DNA of 64,000 nt from Corynebacterium oculi (GTDB taxonomy: Bacteria; Actinomycetota; Actinomycetes; Mycobacteriales; Mycobacteriaceae), in the NCBI RefSeq assembly GCF_001412105.1, contig NZ_LKST01000002.1, positions 657,186 to 721,185 on the forward strand, in the 5' to 3' direction. The position numbers and the translations under genes are program-made. Below are positions 44,762-52,875 of this stretch, in pieces. The notes under the pieces were generated by a model that did no database searches, was not told where the DNA came from, and saw only the letters and a list, made by a program, of their open reading frames with translations. Numbering within the stretch: position 1 is the first letter of the stretch; every line of letters begins with the position of its first letter.

Positions 44762-45715
44762 CTATTTCTTGGGTACGGGATAGATAATCACGGGCACGCG
44801 CACGTGCGGCAGGAAATCGGTGGCGGTGCTGCCCACGAACACCCTCTCGATGGGGCCCAGCGGGTTAGATCCCAGGCAGAGTAGGTCACCCTTTTTCCAT
44901 TTGAGAGCGTCCACGGCCCCCGCCCAGCCAGGGCCGCTGCCTACCTCGGACTCTAATTCGAGGTCCGGGTAGAGCGAGGCGATCCAGTCGCGCGCTCGAT
45001 CCAGCATGGCCAGGGAGTGTTCGCGCCAGTCGTGGGTGAGTTCCTTGGCGAGGTTGAAGTGTCCGGCCAGGGAGACGTCCGCGATGTCGGAGGGGGAGAA
45101 CGCGAGTATGCGCAGCGGCGTGCCCCAGGAGTGGGCCATCTGGGCGGCGTACTGGAGGCTGGGATCGCGGTCGGTATCCTCGGTGCCCAGGTAGGCAAAG
45201 TTCACGCGCTTGATGCCGCCCTTGGCCAGCTTGACGGAGCGGGGCGCAAGCCCCAACGCCTTGGGCGAGGAGTGCAGCAGGGCATCCGCGGTGGAGTTGG
45301 CCAGGAAGCGGCCCTTGGGGGCAGCGGCCCGGGACCCCAGGATTATCAGGTGGGCGTCAAAGTCCTCGGCGGCCTGGGTGAGCAGGGCGTGCTGGGAGGG
45401 GCCATCCATAAAGACGGAAACGTGCTTGTCCCAATGCTTGTGGTCGATCTGCGCGCGTTCCAGGGCGCGGGTGACGGCCTTGTGGCAGGCGTGCTGCTGC
45501 TTTTCCCGCCACGCGCGGTACTTCCCGCCGAGCTTTTTCAGGGAGGTGGCGGGCCAGGGCCGCAGGAACGTGGTGACCACCCGAATCCGCACGTTCGTGG
45601 TGCGGGAGAGCCAAGCGGCGAACTCGATGGAGTCCGTCCGGGGGGCGTCGGGCCGCCACGCGACGAGGATTCGCTGGGGATCGTGCGAGGCACCCGTGGA
45701 GGAATCCACGCTCAA
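44762..45715 (-). CDS. Universal stress protein, tandem UspA domains
   Basis: 317 residues with two UspA-like halves. The first begins RILVAWRPDAPRTDSIEFAAWLS and ends near LIILGSRAAAPKGRFLANSTADALL. The second begins VNFAYLGTEDTDRDPSLQYAAQMA and ends DLLCLGSNPLGPIERVFVGSTATDFLPHVRVPVIIYP, carrying the G-x2-G-x9-G(S/T)-type ATP loop. TTG 45715 is chosen because AGGAAGG lies 7 nt upstream. It follows the MarR gene on the same strand and may be co-transcribed. Confidence 0.85.
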   Translation of the reverse strand: MSVDSSTGASHDPQRILVAWRPDAPRTDSIEFAAWLSRTTNVRIRVVTTFLRPWPATSLKKLGGKYRAWREKQQHACHKAVTRALERAQIDHKHWDKHVSVFMDGPSQHALLTQAAEDFDAHLIILGSRAAAPKGRFLANSTADALLHSSPKALGLAPRSVKLAKGGIKRVNFAYLGTEDTDRDPSLQYAAQMAHSWGTPLRILAFSPSDIADVSLAGHFNLAKELTHDWREHSLAMLDRARDWIASLYPDLELESEVGSGPGWAGAVDALKWKKGDLLCLGSNPLGPIERVFVGSTATDFLPHVRVPVIIYPVPKK

Positions 45716-45774
45716 GTCATCACCTTCCTGCGCCGTGCCCTCCGGGCCGCGAGGAACTCGGGGGGCGTAAGAGG

Positions 45775-46227
45775 TTACTGGGAGGAATCGGGCATGCCAT
45801 ACTTGCTGGCCAGGACGTTAATCACGTCCACGAACTCATCGGCGCGGCCGAGTTCCTCGGGGGAGAGCTTTTCTAACATCTCGGTGAGGTTCCGCGTGCG
45901 CTCCTCGCCCACGCGCTCTAATTCCGCCATGCCCAGATCCGTCAGGCGCACGCGCACGCCGCGCCGATCATGGGTATCGCGCAGGCGCTCCACCATGCCG
46001 CGCTGCTCTAATTGGTGCAGCGCGTTGGAAGCGGTGGGCATACGGATTCCCTCCCCCTTGGCCAGATGGCTGATCCGCGACTCGCCGTTTTCCTTCATTC
46101 GGGTCATGATGGAAAGCTGCGGCCCAGTGAGGTTGGACTGGGTCGCCATGCGGAAGTACATCACATACAGTTTGGTCAGAGCGGGGCGCACCTTTCGTGC
46201 CACCGCCTCAGGGGTGGGGGAATTCAT
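45775..46227 (-). CDS. MarR-family transcriptional regulator
   Basis: 150 residues. The winged helix is seen as SNLTGPQLSIMTRMKENGESRISHLAKGEGIRMPTASNALHQLEQRGMVERLRDTHDRRGVRVRLTDLG, with the DxRxxxVxLT wing. Flanking helices form the dimer interface. TACAGT lies 7 nt before ATG. The -10 region contains an imperfect inverted repeat (CGCTAC ... GTAGAGCG), a plausible autoregulatory operator. The ligand is unknown. Confidence 0.88.
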   Translation of the reverse strand: MNSPTPEAVARKVRPALTKLYVMYFRMATQSNLTGPQLSIMTRMKENGESRISHLAKGEGIRMPTASNALHQLEQRGMVERLRDTHDRRGVRVRLTDLGMAELERVGEERTRNLTEMLEKLSPEELGRADEFVDVINVLASKYGMPDSSQ

Positions 46228-46324
46228 ACGCTCTACTGTAGCGCTAAAAAAGTATGCAGGCAGAAACAGTACGGGCTGTGGTCCTCGCCGGAGCCTCCGC
46301 GAGGTTTTCTCTAGGCTCTTCCCC

Positions 46325-46693
46325 GTGATCCAGTACCGCTATGAAGTAAGCCATCAGTGGCAGCGCCGCACGCTGCTCCAGTGCTTTCGTGCAGGTCAGG
46401 TGCCCAGGGAGGAGCTTTGCGACGCCGACTTCCTCCTGGTTACCGCCGCGCGCTTCCACGGGCAGCGCGCCGGGAGTCCCTGCCCGGTGTGCGGGGCGGA
46501 GGAACTGCGGGTGGTGCGGTGGGTGCACGGTGAGGATCTGGGGCGTCGCTCCGGCACGGCGCGCAACGAGGAGGAGATCGCGGCGCTGGTGGCCGAGCGC
46601 GGCGAGGTGACGGTGCACACGGTGGAGGTGTGCCCGGAATGTCGGTGGAATCACCTTGTCAGTTCCGCCACGGCCACGGCGGCCTCTGAGTGA
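46325..46693 (+). CDS. DUF5318 family protein
   Basis: 122 residues. The family's pattern is seen as YRYEVSHQWQRRTLLQCFRAGQVPREELCDADFLL at the start, then Cys pairs CPVCGAEELRVVRWVHGEDLG and CPECRWNHLV that probably bind a metal. GTG 46325 is 7 nt after TAGGCT, a leaderless arrangement. In corynebacteria this gene precedes the class A PBP gene, as here. The function is unknown. Confidence 0.88.
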   Translation: MIQYRYEVSHQWQRRTLLQCFRAGQVPREELCDADFLLVTAARFHGQRAGSPCPVCGAEELRVVRWVHGEDLGRRSGTARNEEEIAALVAERGEVTVHTVEVCPECRWNHLVSSATATAASE

Positions 46694-46801
46694 GGTTTGG
46701 TGTGGGGCCCGGTTTGCGCGGCTAGTCTTGAGGGTTAGACCTGGGCCGGGTGAAGCAAGTAACCTGCATGTCAAATACACGTTCAATGATGGGGACCGTA
46801 G

Positions 46802-49099
46802 GTGTCAAGAGATAATAGCCAGTACGAGGAGTACGAGGACGAGTACTTCGATGAGGACGATGAGCCCAAGCGAGGCTTCCGCAAGCGTCCCATCATGTGG
46901 ACTTCCCTGGGTGTGCTCACCCTGCTGATCCTCGTGCCGATCATCGGGTTCATGGCGGCCTACATCATGGCTAAGGTGCCCGAGCCGGAGGAACTCTCCG
47001 CCAAGCAGGTATCGCAGATCTTCACCTCGGATTCCTCCGAGGAGCTAGCGCGGATCGTGCCTCCGGACGGCAACCGCCAGCAGATTCCCTACGATCAGAT
47101 CCCCGAGGGCATGCGCAACGCCGTGCTCGCGGCGGAGGATCGAGAGTTCTGGACCAACCCCGGGTTCTCCATCACCGGCTTTGGTCGCGCCGTGCTGGGG
47201 CAGCTGCGCGGGGACAGCTCCGCCGGCGGCGGCTCCACCATCACCCAGCAGTACGTGAAGAACATGCTGGTGGGTAACGAGCACTCCGTGGAGCGCAAGC
47301 TGCGGGAGTTGGTGTACTCCACCAAGATGGCTAATGAATGGTCCAAGGAAGAGGTGCTCTCCGCGTACCTCAACACCGTGTACTTTGGCCGCAACGCCTA
47401 CGGCGTGGAGTCCGCCGCCCAGGCATACTTTGGCAAGCACGCGGCGGAACTCACCCCGGAGGAGGCCGCCGTGCTGGCGGCCGCCATCCAGCGCCCCAGC
47501 CAGCTCGATCCGTGGGTGAACCGCTCGGAATCCGAGTTGCGCTGGAACTACGTGCTCGACGGCATGGTGGAGATCGGCGGCATGACCGCCCAGGAGCGCG
47601 CGAACGCCGTGTACCCGGAGACCACCGATCCCGCCTCGTATAGCGCCTATACCGAGGCCGATGGCACCAACGGCATGATTAAGAATCAGGTGATAGCGGA
47701 GCTGGAGAACCTCGGCATCACCGAGCAGGACGTGACCACCCGCGGCCTCAAGGTCACCACCACCATCGATAAGCAGGCCCAGGAGGCCACCGTGAACGCG
47801 GTGCACAATAACCTCCAGGGCGAGCAGGAGAACGTGCGCACCGCCGCCGTCTCCGTGGAACCGGCCACCGGCGCGGTGCGCGCCTACTACGGCGGTGAGG
47901 ACGCCCACGGCTGGGACTACGCCAATGCCGGCCTGCAAACTGGCTCCACCTTCAAGATCTTTGGCCTGGCCGCCGCCCTGCAACAGGGAATCCCGCTGTC
48001 CACCGGCTATTCCTCCGATCCGGTGACGCTGCCCGGCGGCATCACGGTGAACAATGTGGAGGGCTTTAGCTGCGGCTTCTGCTCCATCAAGGACGCGCTG
48101 AAGTACTCCCACAACACCAGCTTCATCCGCCTGCAAAACGATCTGACCAACGGCACCCAGGACACCGCCGATATGGCGCACGCCCTGGGCATCGAGCGCT
48201 CCCTGCCGGGCATTCCCCAGACCCTCACGGAAAACGGGGAGCAGCCCTACGAGGGCATCGTGCTGGGTCAGTACCAGTCCCGTCCGCTCGACATGGCCGT
48301 GGCCGTGGCTACGCTGACCAACCGCGGCGTGTGGCAGCAGCCCCACTTCGTGCAAAAGGTGGAAACCGCCAACGGCGAGGTGCTCTACGAGCGCGAGGGT
48401 CAGGAGGGCGAGCGCCGCGTGAACGAGGTGGTGGCCGATAACGTGATCGACGCCATGCAGCCCATCGCGGCCTACTCCAACGGTAAGACCCTGGCCGGGG
48501 GCCGTCCCTCCGCCTCCAAGACGGGCACCACCCAGTTGGGCGACACCGGCTACAACAAGGACGCCTGGATGGTGGGCTCCACCCCGCAGCTGGCCACCGC
48601 CGTGTGGGTGGGCACCGAGGACAACTCCCCGCTGCTCAACGCCTGGGGCGGTTCCATGTACGGTTCCGGCCTGCCCACGGACATCTGGAAGGCCACTCTC
48701 GACGGCGCCCTTGAGGGACGGGACTTCGAGGACTTCGCCCCGGCGGGCCCGATCACCTGGGGCACGGGAGCGTATGGCGGCGGCTATGCCGCGCCGGGCA
48801 CGGTGACGGATTCTTCCTCTTCTTCCTGGAGCGATACCTCCGGCTCCACCACCTCGGGCACGGGGACGGCTGGCACCAATGACCCGGGCACCGAGCAAGA
48901 GGCCGTGGGAGACTCCCCGGCGCCGCAGCCCGCTCCGGAGGCACCCGCCCCCTCCCCGGCGCAGCCCGCGTCGCCCGCTCCCGCGCCCCAACCGGCTCCC
49001 GCCGAGCAACCCGCTCCGGGCCCCAACCCGCAGGATTACAACCAGGGCGGAGACATAGATATCCTGCCCAACGAGGTCGGGGAACTCTTGGGGCTATAA
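46802..49099 (+). CDS. ponA: Class A penicillin-binding protein (transglycosylase/transpeptidase)
   Basis: Polymerises and cross-links peptidoglycan. The protein has 765 residues. There is an acidic cytoplasmic N-terminus, one span (VLTLLILVPIIGFMAAYIM) and a GT51 domain with AAEDREFWTNPGFSITGFGRA and GGSTITQQYVKNML. The transpeptidase shows SxxK as GSTFK near residue 382, SHN as YSHNTS, and KTG as SKTGTTQ near residue 572. The last ~120 residues are Ser/Gly then Pro/Ala repeats, with no PASTA domain. GTG start at 46802. It is followed after 22 nt by a GT87 gene. Confidence 0.95.
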   Translation: MSRDNSQYEEYEDEYFDEDDEPKRGFRKRPIMWTSLGVLTLLILVPIIGFMAAYIMAKVPEPEELSAKQVSQIFTSDSSEELARIVPPDGNRQQIPYDQIPEGMRNAVLAAEDREFWTNPGFSITGFGRAVLGQLRGDSSAGGGSTITQQYVKNMLVGNEHSVERKLRELVYSTKMANEWSKEEVLSAYLNTVYFGRNAYGVESAAQAYFGKHAAELTPEEAAVLAAAIQRPSQLDPWVNRSESELRWNYVLDGMVEIGGMTAQERANAVYPETTDPASYSAYTEADGTNGMIKNQVIAELENLGITEQDVTTRGLKVTTTIDKQAQEATVNAVHNNLQGEQENVRTAAVSVEPATGAVRAYYGGEDAHGWDYANAGLQTGSTFKIFGLAAALQQGIPLSTGYSSDPVTLPGGITVNNVEGFSCGFCSIKDALKYSHNTSFIRLQNDLTNGTQDTADMAHALGIERSLPGIPQTLTENGEQPYEGIVLGQYQSRPLDMAVAVATLTNRGVWQQPHFVQKVETANGEVLYEREGQEGERRVNEVVADNVIDAMQPIAAYSNGKTLAGGRPSASKTGTTQLGDTGYNKDAWMVGSTPQLATAVWVGTEDNSPLLNAWGGSMYGSGLPTDIWKATLDGALEGRDFEDFAPAGPITWGTGAYGGGYAAPGTVTDSSSSSWSDTSGSTTSGTGTAGTNDPGTEQEAVGDSPAPQPAPEAPAPSPAQPASPAPAPQPAPAEQPAPGPNPQDYNQGGDIDILPNEVGELLGL

Positions 49100-49121
49100 A
49101 CCTGGGGAGAAGAGATTAACC

Positions 49122-50561
49122 GTGCCGTATTCCCCTGATTCTCCCCGCGCCGTCGATCGCGTCTCGCCGGCGCGTACCGAGCCGCTGGCGGCCGGTGTGA
49201 TCGAGCGCCTGGGCGGCCCGGTGGGGCGGTTCGGGCGGGTGGGAAACCAACCCTGGTGGACGCCGCTGCGCGTGCTGATCGCCCTGGGCATGACCTTCCT
49301 CTCCCTGGGGTACCTTTCCAAGGCGCATTGCCTGCACGGTGTCGCTAGCGAGGGGGAGGTCACCCTCAACTGGTCGGGCAACCGCCAATACATGTCCGCC
49401 TGTTATAGCGATATTGCGGGTACGTACGGCACCGTCCACGCCGAGGGCGTGGGCAATCCCTTTGCCGCCCGCGTGGCAACGGAGCCCGTGCTCACCTCCC
49501 TGTTTCAGTGGCTGTTGGGGGCGCTGAGCGATCTCACGTATCCGCTTATCCGTGCCCTCCCGGTCGCCGTCGCCCCGGCGGCGTGGTACTTCATGCTTAC
49601 CGCCGTGGCACTCGGCGGCCTGTGGATCATCACCCTGCGCCTGCTGTTTGACGTGGCGGGCAATCGCCCGTGGGATCTGGTGCTGGTGGCGGCCTCTCCC
49701 CTACTCATCGTGTATGTGTTCCACGGCTGGGAGGTGCTCTCGGTGGCCGCGCTGGCGGCGGCCCTGCGCGCGGTACGCTATCGACGCCCCGCGCGCGCCG
49801 GTATCTGGGTGGGGCTCGGCGCGGCGTGCCAGGGGTGGCCGATCCTGCTGTTGGTGGCGCTTCTGCTCCTCGCGGCGCGGGCGAAGAGCCGGGCGCAGTG
49901 GGTCTTTCTGCGCCGGGCCGCCGGCGCGGCCGGGGCAACCTGGCTGGCCATCAGCCTCCCCGTGGCGGTGCTTTATCCCCAGGCCTGGTTGGACTCGTAT
50001 CGCACCCTGTTGGGCCGGGAGGCGGGCTGGGGCACCCTGTATCACCTCGTGGGCGAGGCCTTGGGCGCGGCATTCCCCCCGGTGGCGCTGAGCGTGTTGG
50101 TGCCGGGCCTGTGGGCGGTGGCGGTGCTGATCGTGGCGCAGTGGGTCATCTCCGCCGCCCGCCCGCCACGCCTGGCGGAGGTGCTTTTTCTCCTTATCGC
50201 CGTGACGCTCCTTGTTAGCAGGCAGTGGTTGCCTCAGCAGTCCTTGTGGCTGCTTGTTCCGGCCGTGCTGGCCCTGCCCCGGTGGCGGTGGTTGCTGGGG
50301 TGGATGGGATTAGAGTTTCTGGTGTTTCCAGCCACCATGCTCTACAGCGGGGCCGAGGACGCCAATGCCCTGCCGCTGTGGCTCTTTGCGGTGCTCATCT
50401 TGGTGCGCGGCGGGGCGGTTACCGCCCTGGTGGTGCAGGTGGTGCAGCAGATCAAGGGTCAGCGCGAGGATAAGGTGTATGCGGCGCAGCGCGGCGTTGA
50501 TCCGTTGCTGCCGTGGCGGGAGGATTCTGCGGCGGAGGTGGTGGGGGTGAACCGACCATGA
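49122..50561 (+). CDS. GT87-family polyprenyl-phosphate-dependent mannosyltransferase-like protein
   Basis: 479 residues with ten or more hydrophobic segments, typical of GT-C enzymes (DUF2029). An early loop (YMSACYSDIAGTYG) carries a Ser-Asp likely in the catalytic loop. GWEVLSVAALAAALRAVRYRRPARAGIWVGLGAACQGWPILLL is a recognisable GT87 core. Relatives such as PimE add mannose to envelope glycolipids; the acceptor here is unknown. It is flanked by ponA and a small membrane protein gene that overlaps its stop. Confidence 0.85.
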   Translation: MPYSPDSPRAVDRVSPARTEPLAAGVIERLGGPVGRFGRVGNQPWWTPLRVLIALGMTFLSLGYLSKAHCLHGVASEGEVTLNWSGNRQYMSACYSDIAGTYGTVHAEGVGNPFAARVATEPVLTSLFQWLLGALSDLTYPLIRALPVAVAPAAWYFMLTAVALGGLWIITLRLLFDVAGNRPWDLVLVAASPLLIVYVFHGWEVLSVAALAAALRAVRYRRPARAGIWVGLGAACQGWPILLLVALLLLAARAKSRAQWVFLRRAAGAAGATWLAISLPVAVLYPQAWLDSYRTLLGREAGWGTLYHLVGEALGAAFPPVALSVLVPGLWAVAVLIVAQWVISAARPPRLAEVLFLLIAVTLLVSRQWLPQQSLWLLVPAVLALPRWRWLLGWMGLEFLVFPATMLYSGAEDANALPLWLFAVLILVRGGAVTALVVQVVQQIKGQREDKVYAAQRGVDPLLPWREDSAAEVVGVNRP

Positions 50562-50752
50562 GCATGACGTGGGTGCTGGTCACCATGATGAGCGTGTTTG
50601 CCGGGTTTTTGTGCATCCTGGGGGCCTTTGCCAGCTTCATGTATAAGAAGCCTGCGGCCTTGACCTGGGCGTTGGGCGGGGCGGCGTTGGTTCTAGTCAC
50701 GGTGATTCCGGTGGCGATCGCGGTGTTCTATGCGGCGGGAACAAACGTCTAG
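50558..50752 (+). CDS. Small two-span membrane protein, 64 aa
   Basis: Two hydrophobic segments (WVLVTMMSVFAGFLCILGAFASFMY and ALTWALGGAALVLVTVIPVAIAVFY) separated by KKPA. ATG 50558 overlaps the GT87 stop (ATGA), so translation is coupled. It may be an accessory of the glycosyltransferase. The family is not recognised. Confidence 0.7.
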   Translation: MSMTWVLVTMMSVFAGFLCILGAFASFMYKKPAALTWALGGAALVLVTVIPVAIAVFYAAGTNV

Positions 50753-50830
50753 GAGCCGCCGGGGGCGTTCGCTTTTTAGCTGGCAGTGCGCTATCTTTGA
50801 AAGGTTGCTTGACGCAACGACCCTCCTGCC

Positions 50831-50878
50831 ACACCCACGAGGGGTGTAGCCGAATATCAATTACTAGACCATAGGAGG
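50831..50878 (+). promoter_or_regulatory. Candidate rpsF autoregulatory leader
   Basis: ACACCC (50831-50836) and GGGTGT (50842-50847) form a stem directly followed by AGCCGAATATC and, 20 nt on, the GGAGG ribosome site. In many bacteria an S6:S18-binding hairpin with a CCG element precedes rpsF; this matches in position and partly in sequence. Confidence 0.4.
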
Positions 50879-50889
50879 TGATGAGGTCC

Positions 50890-51177
50890 GTGCGTCACTA
50901 CGAAATCATGGTCATCCTGGATCCCACTCAGGATGCACGCACCGCAGCCCCGTCCCTGGAGAAGTTCCTCGACGTGGTTCGCAAGGAAAACGGCACCGTT
51001 GAAAAGGTCGATGTGTGGGGCAAGCGCCGCTTGGCCTACCCGATCGACAAGAAGGAAGAGGGCGTGTACGTCGTCATCAACCTTGAGTGCGAGTCCAGCA
51101 CCGTCAATGAGGTTGATCGTCTCCTGAACCTCAACGACAACATTCTGCGTACGAAGGTTCTGCGCACCGACAAGTAA
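50890..51177 (+). CDS. rpsF: 30S ribosomal protein S6
   Basis: 95 residues, full length. Typical S6 sequence: [14 protein letters not shown] at the start, [27 protein letters not shown] in the middle, and [11 protein letters not shown] at the end. GTG 50890 gives the standard N-terminus, with GGAGG ending 11 nt upstream. An ATG three codons earlier overlaps the ribosome site. It is first of rpsF-ssb-rplI; rpsR is absent, as is normal in corynebacteria. Confidence 0.96.
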   Translation: MRHYEIMVILDPTQDARTAAPSLEKFLDVVRKENGTVEKVDVWGKRRLAYPIDKKEEGVYVVINLECESSTVNEVDRLLNLNDNILRTKVLRTDK

Positions 51178-51264
51178 GAGTGGATAGAATCTCGGGTAAG
51201 ACCGGGGGGCTGGCTTGATGTGGCCCCGTGGCCGCCGTTGATCGCACAAGAAAGGTGAAGCAGT

Positions 51265-51840
51265 ATGGCACAGGGAGATACCAACATTACGGTCGTGGGC
51301 AATTGCGTCAACGATCCCGAACTGCGGTTCACGGCCTCGGGCGCCGCAGTGGCTAATTTCCGTGTGGCCTCCACCCCCCGCCGGTTCAACTCTCAGACGA
51401 ACCAGTGGGAGGACGGCGAGGCGCTGTTTTTGACCTGCAACGTGTGGCGGCAGGCCGCCGAGAACGTAGCGGAGACCATCTCCAAGGGTATGCGGATCAT
51501 CGTGACCGGGCGTTTGCGCCAGCGTTCCTATCAGAACCGTGAGGGTGAAAACCGCACGGTCTATGAGATCGAGGTCGATGAGGTCGGCCCCTCCCTCCGC
51601 TACGCTTCCGCCCAGGTGAACCGCAATCCCCGCGAGGGCGGCGGCAACCGAGGCGGGCAGCCCGGCGGCGGCTTTGGCGGCAACTACGGAGGCCAGCAGG
51701 GCAACCAGGGTGGCTTCGGTGGCTCCCAGCCCCAGCAGCAGCCGATGGGTGGCGGTAACTCCGCCCCGGCTAACGATCCCTGGAATTCCGCACCCCCCGC
51801 CGGTGGTTTCGGCGGGGCGGACGACGAGCCCCCGTTCTGA
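51265..51840 (+). CDS. ssb: Single-stranded DNA-binding protein
   Basis: 191 residues. The OB-fold shows [62 protein letters not shown] and the [15 protein letters not shown] end. A Gly/Asn/Gln-rich linker follows. The acidic tip DDEPPF binds partner proteins. AAAGGTGAAG precedes ATG. This is the main chromosomal Ssb, located with rpsF and rplI. Confidence 0.97.
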   Translation: MAQGDTNITVVGNCVNDPELRFTASGAAVANFRVASTPRRFNSQTNQWEDGEALFLTCNVWRQAAENVAETISKGMRIIVTGRLRQRSYQNREGENRTVYEIEVDEVGPSLRYASAQVNRNPREGGGNRGGQPGGGFGGNYGGQQGNQGGFGGSQPQQQPMGGGNSAPANDPWNSAPPAGGFGGADDEPPF

Positions 51841-51893
51841 TCTCAGAGATCCTTTCCACACCATCCTCTTTTCAACAACGAAAGGCAGGGATC

Positions 51894-52346
51894 ATGAAAC
51901 TGATCCTCACCGCTGCCGTTGAGAACCTCGGTGTCGCTGGCGACATCGTTGAGGTTAAGGACGGCTACGGACGCAACTACCTGCTTCCGCGCGGCCTGGC
52001 CATCGTGGCTACCCGCGGTGCTGAGAAGCAGATCGAGGGCATCAAGCGTGCCCAGGAGGCTCGCGCGATCCGCGACCTCGACCACGCCCGTGAGATCCGC
52101 GAGCAGCTTGACACCCTGGAGGGCGTGACGGTTTCCGTGCGCACCTCGGACAAGGGCAAGCTCTTCGGCTCCGTGAAGGCCGATGACATCGTGAGCGCCG
52201 TGAAGAAGGCCGGTGGCCCGAACCTGGACAAGCGCGTGATCGAGCTTCCGAAGAACCTGGTCAAGACGACCGGCAAGTACCGCGTGAAGGCGCAGCTGCA
52301 CAAGGATATTGCGGCTAATGTGAACTTTGAGGTCGTCTCCGCGTAA
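51894..52346 (+). CDS. rplI: 50S ribosomal protein L9
   Basis: 150 residues, full length. [40 protein letters not shown] is the conserved N-terminal domain with the L9 signature. A connecting helix and C-terminal domain ([21 protein letters not shown]) follow. GAAAGGCAGGG precedes ATG. A strong terminator follows 67 nt later. Confidence 0.97.
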   Translation: MKLILTAAVENLGVAGDIVEVKDGYGRNYLLPRGLAIVATRGAEKQIEGIKRAQEARAIRDLDHAREIREQLDTLEGVTVSVRTSDKGKLFGSVKADDIVSAVKKAGGPNLDKRVIELPKNLVKTTGKYRVKAQLHKDIAANVNFEVVSA

Positions 52347-52412
52347 ACCACGCGGCAGACGGCGGCCAGCCCCCGGAATCCTCCGGCTAGGGCGTGGCCC
52401 AACGACAACAGC

Positions 52413-52465
52413 ACACCGACGGCCCCCGTCTCCCCGCTCAGGGAGAGGCGCGGGGCCGTCGGTGT
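52413..52465 (+). terminator. Rho-independent terminator after rplI
   Basis: ACACCGACGGCCCC (52413-52426) pairs with GGGGCCGTCGGTGT (52452-52465), a 14-bp stem, followed by TTTCATC. An inner GTCTCCC/GGGAGA pairing extends the structure. Confidence 0.88.
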
Positions 52466-52495
52466 TTTCATCGCTCTGGGCGGCTCTCTCACCCC

Positions 52496-52784
52496 TGTGG
52501 ATAGGTTGTGGATAACTGTGGAGAAACGGCGGGAATAAGTGCGCAGGTCAGTGCGTTGAGGGCGGTCTAACAGAGCCCGGGAGGCGGTGTCAAATGCCCT
52601 GGTGTAACGGCGTGTCGCGGTATTTTCTCAGAAACATTGTCCGCGAAAATCCCTCTGAACTGTGTATATGTCTATTTCCTGTGGTGGAACTGGCGGAAGT
52701 ATGGGCCATGCTTCTCGGGTTTGTGCACAGCCGGAGGCGGGGCCGGTGGATAAGTCCCCCGGTTATCCACAGGCCCTGTGGATA
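52496..52784. promoter_or_regulatory. DnaA-box cluster upstream of GH15-dnaB
   Basis: Three exact DnaA boxes (TTATCCACA or inverse: 52507-52515, 52762-52770, 52776-52784) and two one-mismatch boxes (52496-52504, 52744-52752) lie in the 410-nt gap between the rplI terminator and the GH15 gene. Two face each other 5 nt apart. An AT-richer segment (52616-52682) separates the two groups. No gene is seen in this gap. Confidence 0.75.
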
Positions 52785-52875
52785 ACCTAGTGTCCCGCGC
52801 TGTGAATGGCCCACGATTGTGGGTAGATTATGGGGAACAAAGAGCCCCCGTAAGCCCGTCAGAAAGGCCCGCTCC

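Noticed and set aside
52490..52790. Possible chromosomal origin at the DnaA-box cluster
   Set aside because: dnaA, dnaN and rpmH are absent, and the parS cluster lies at the other end of the window. The boxes are better read as a regulatory or titration site.
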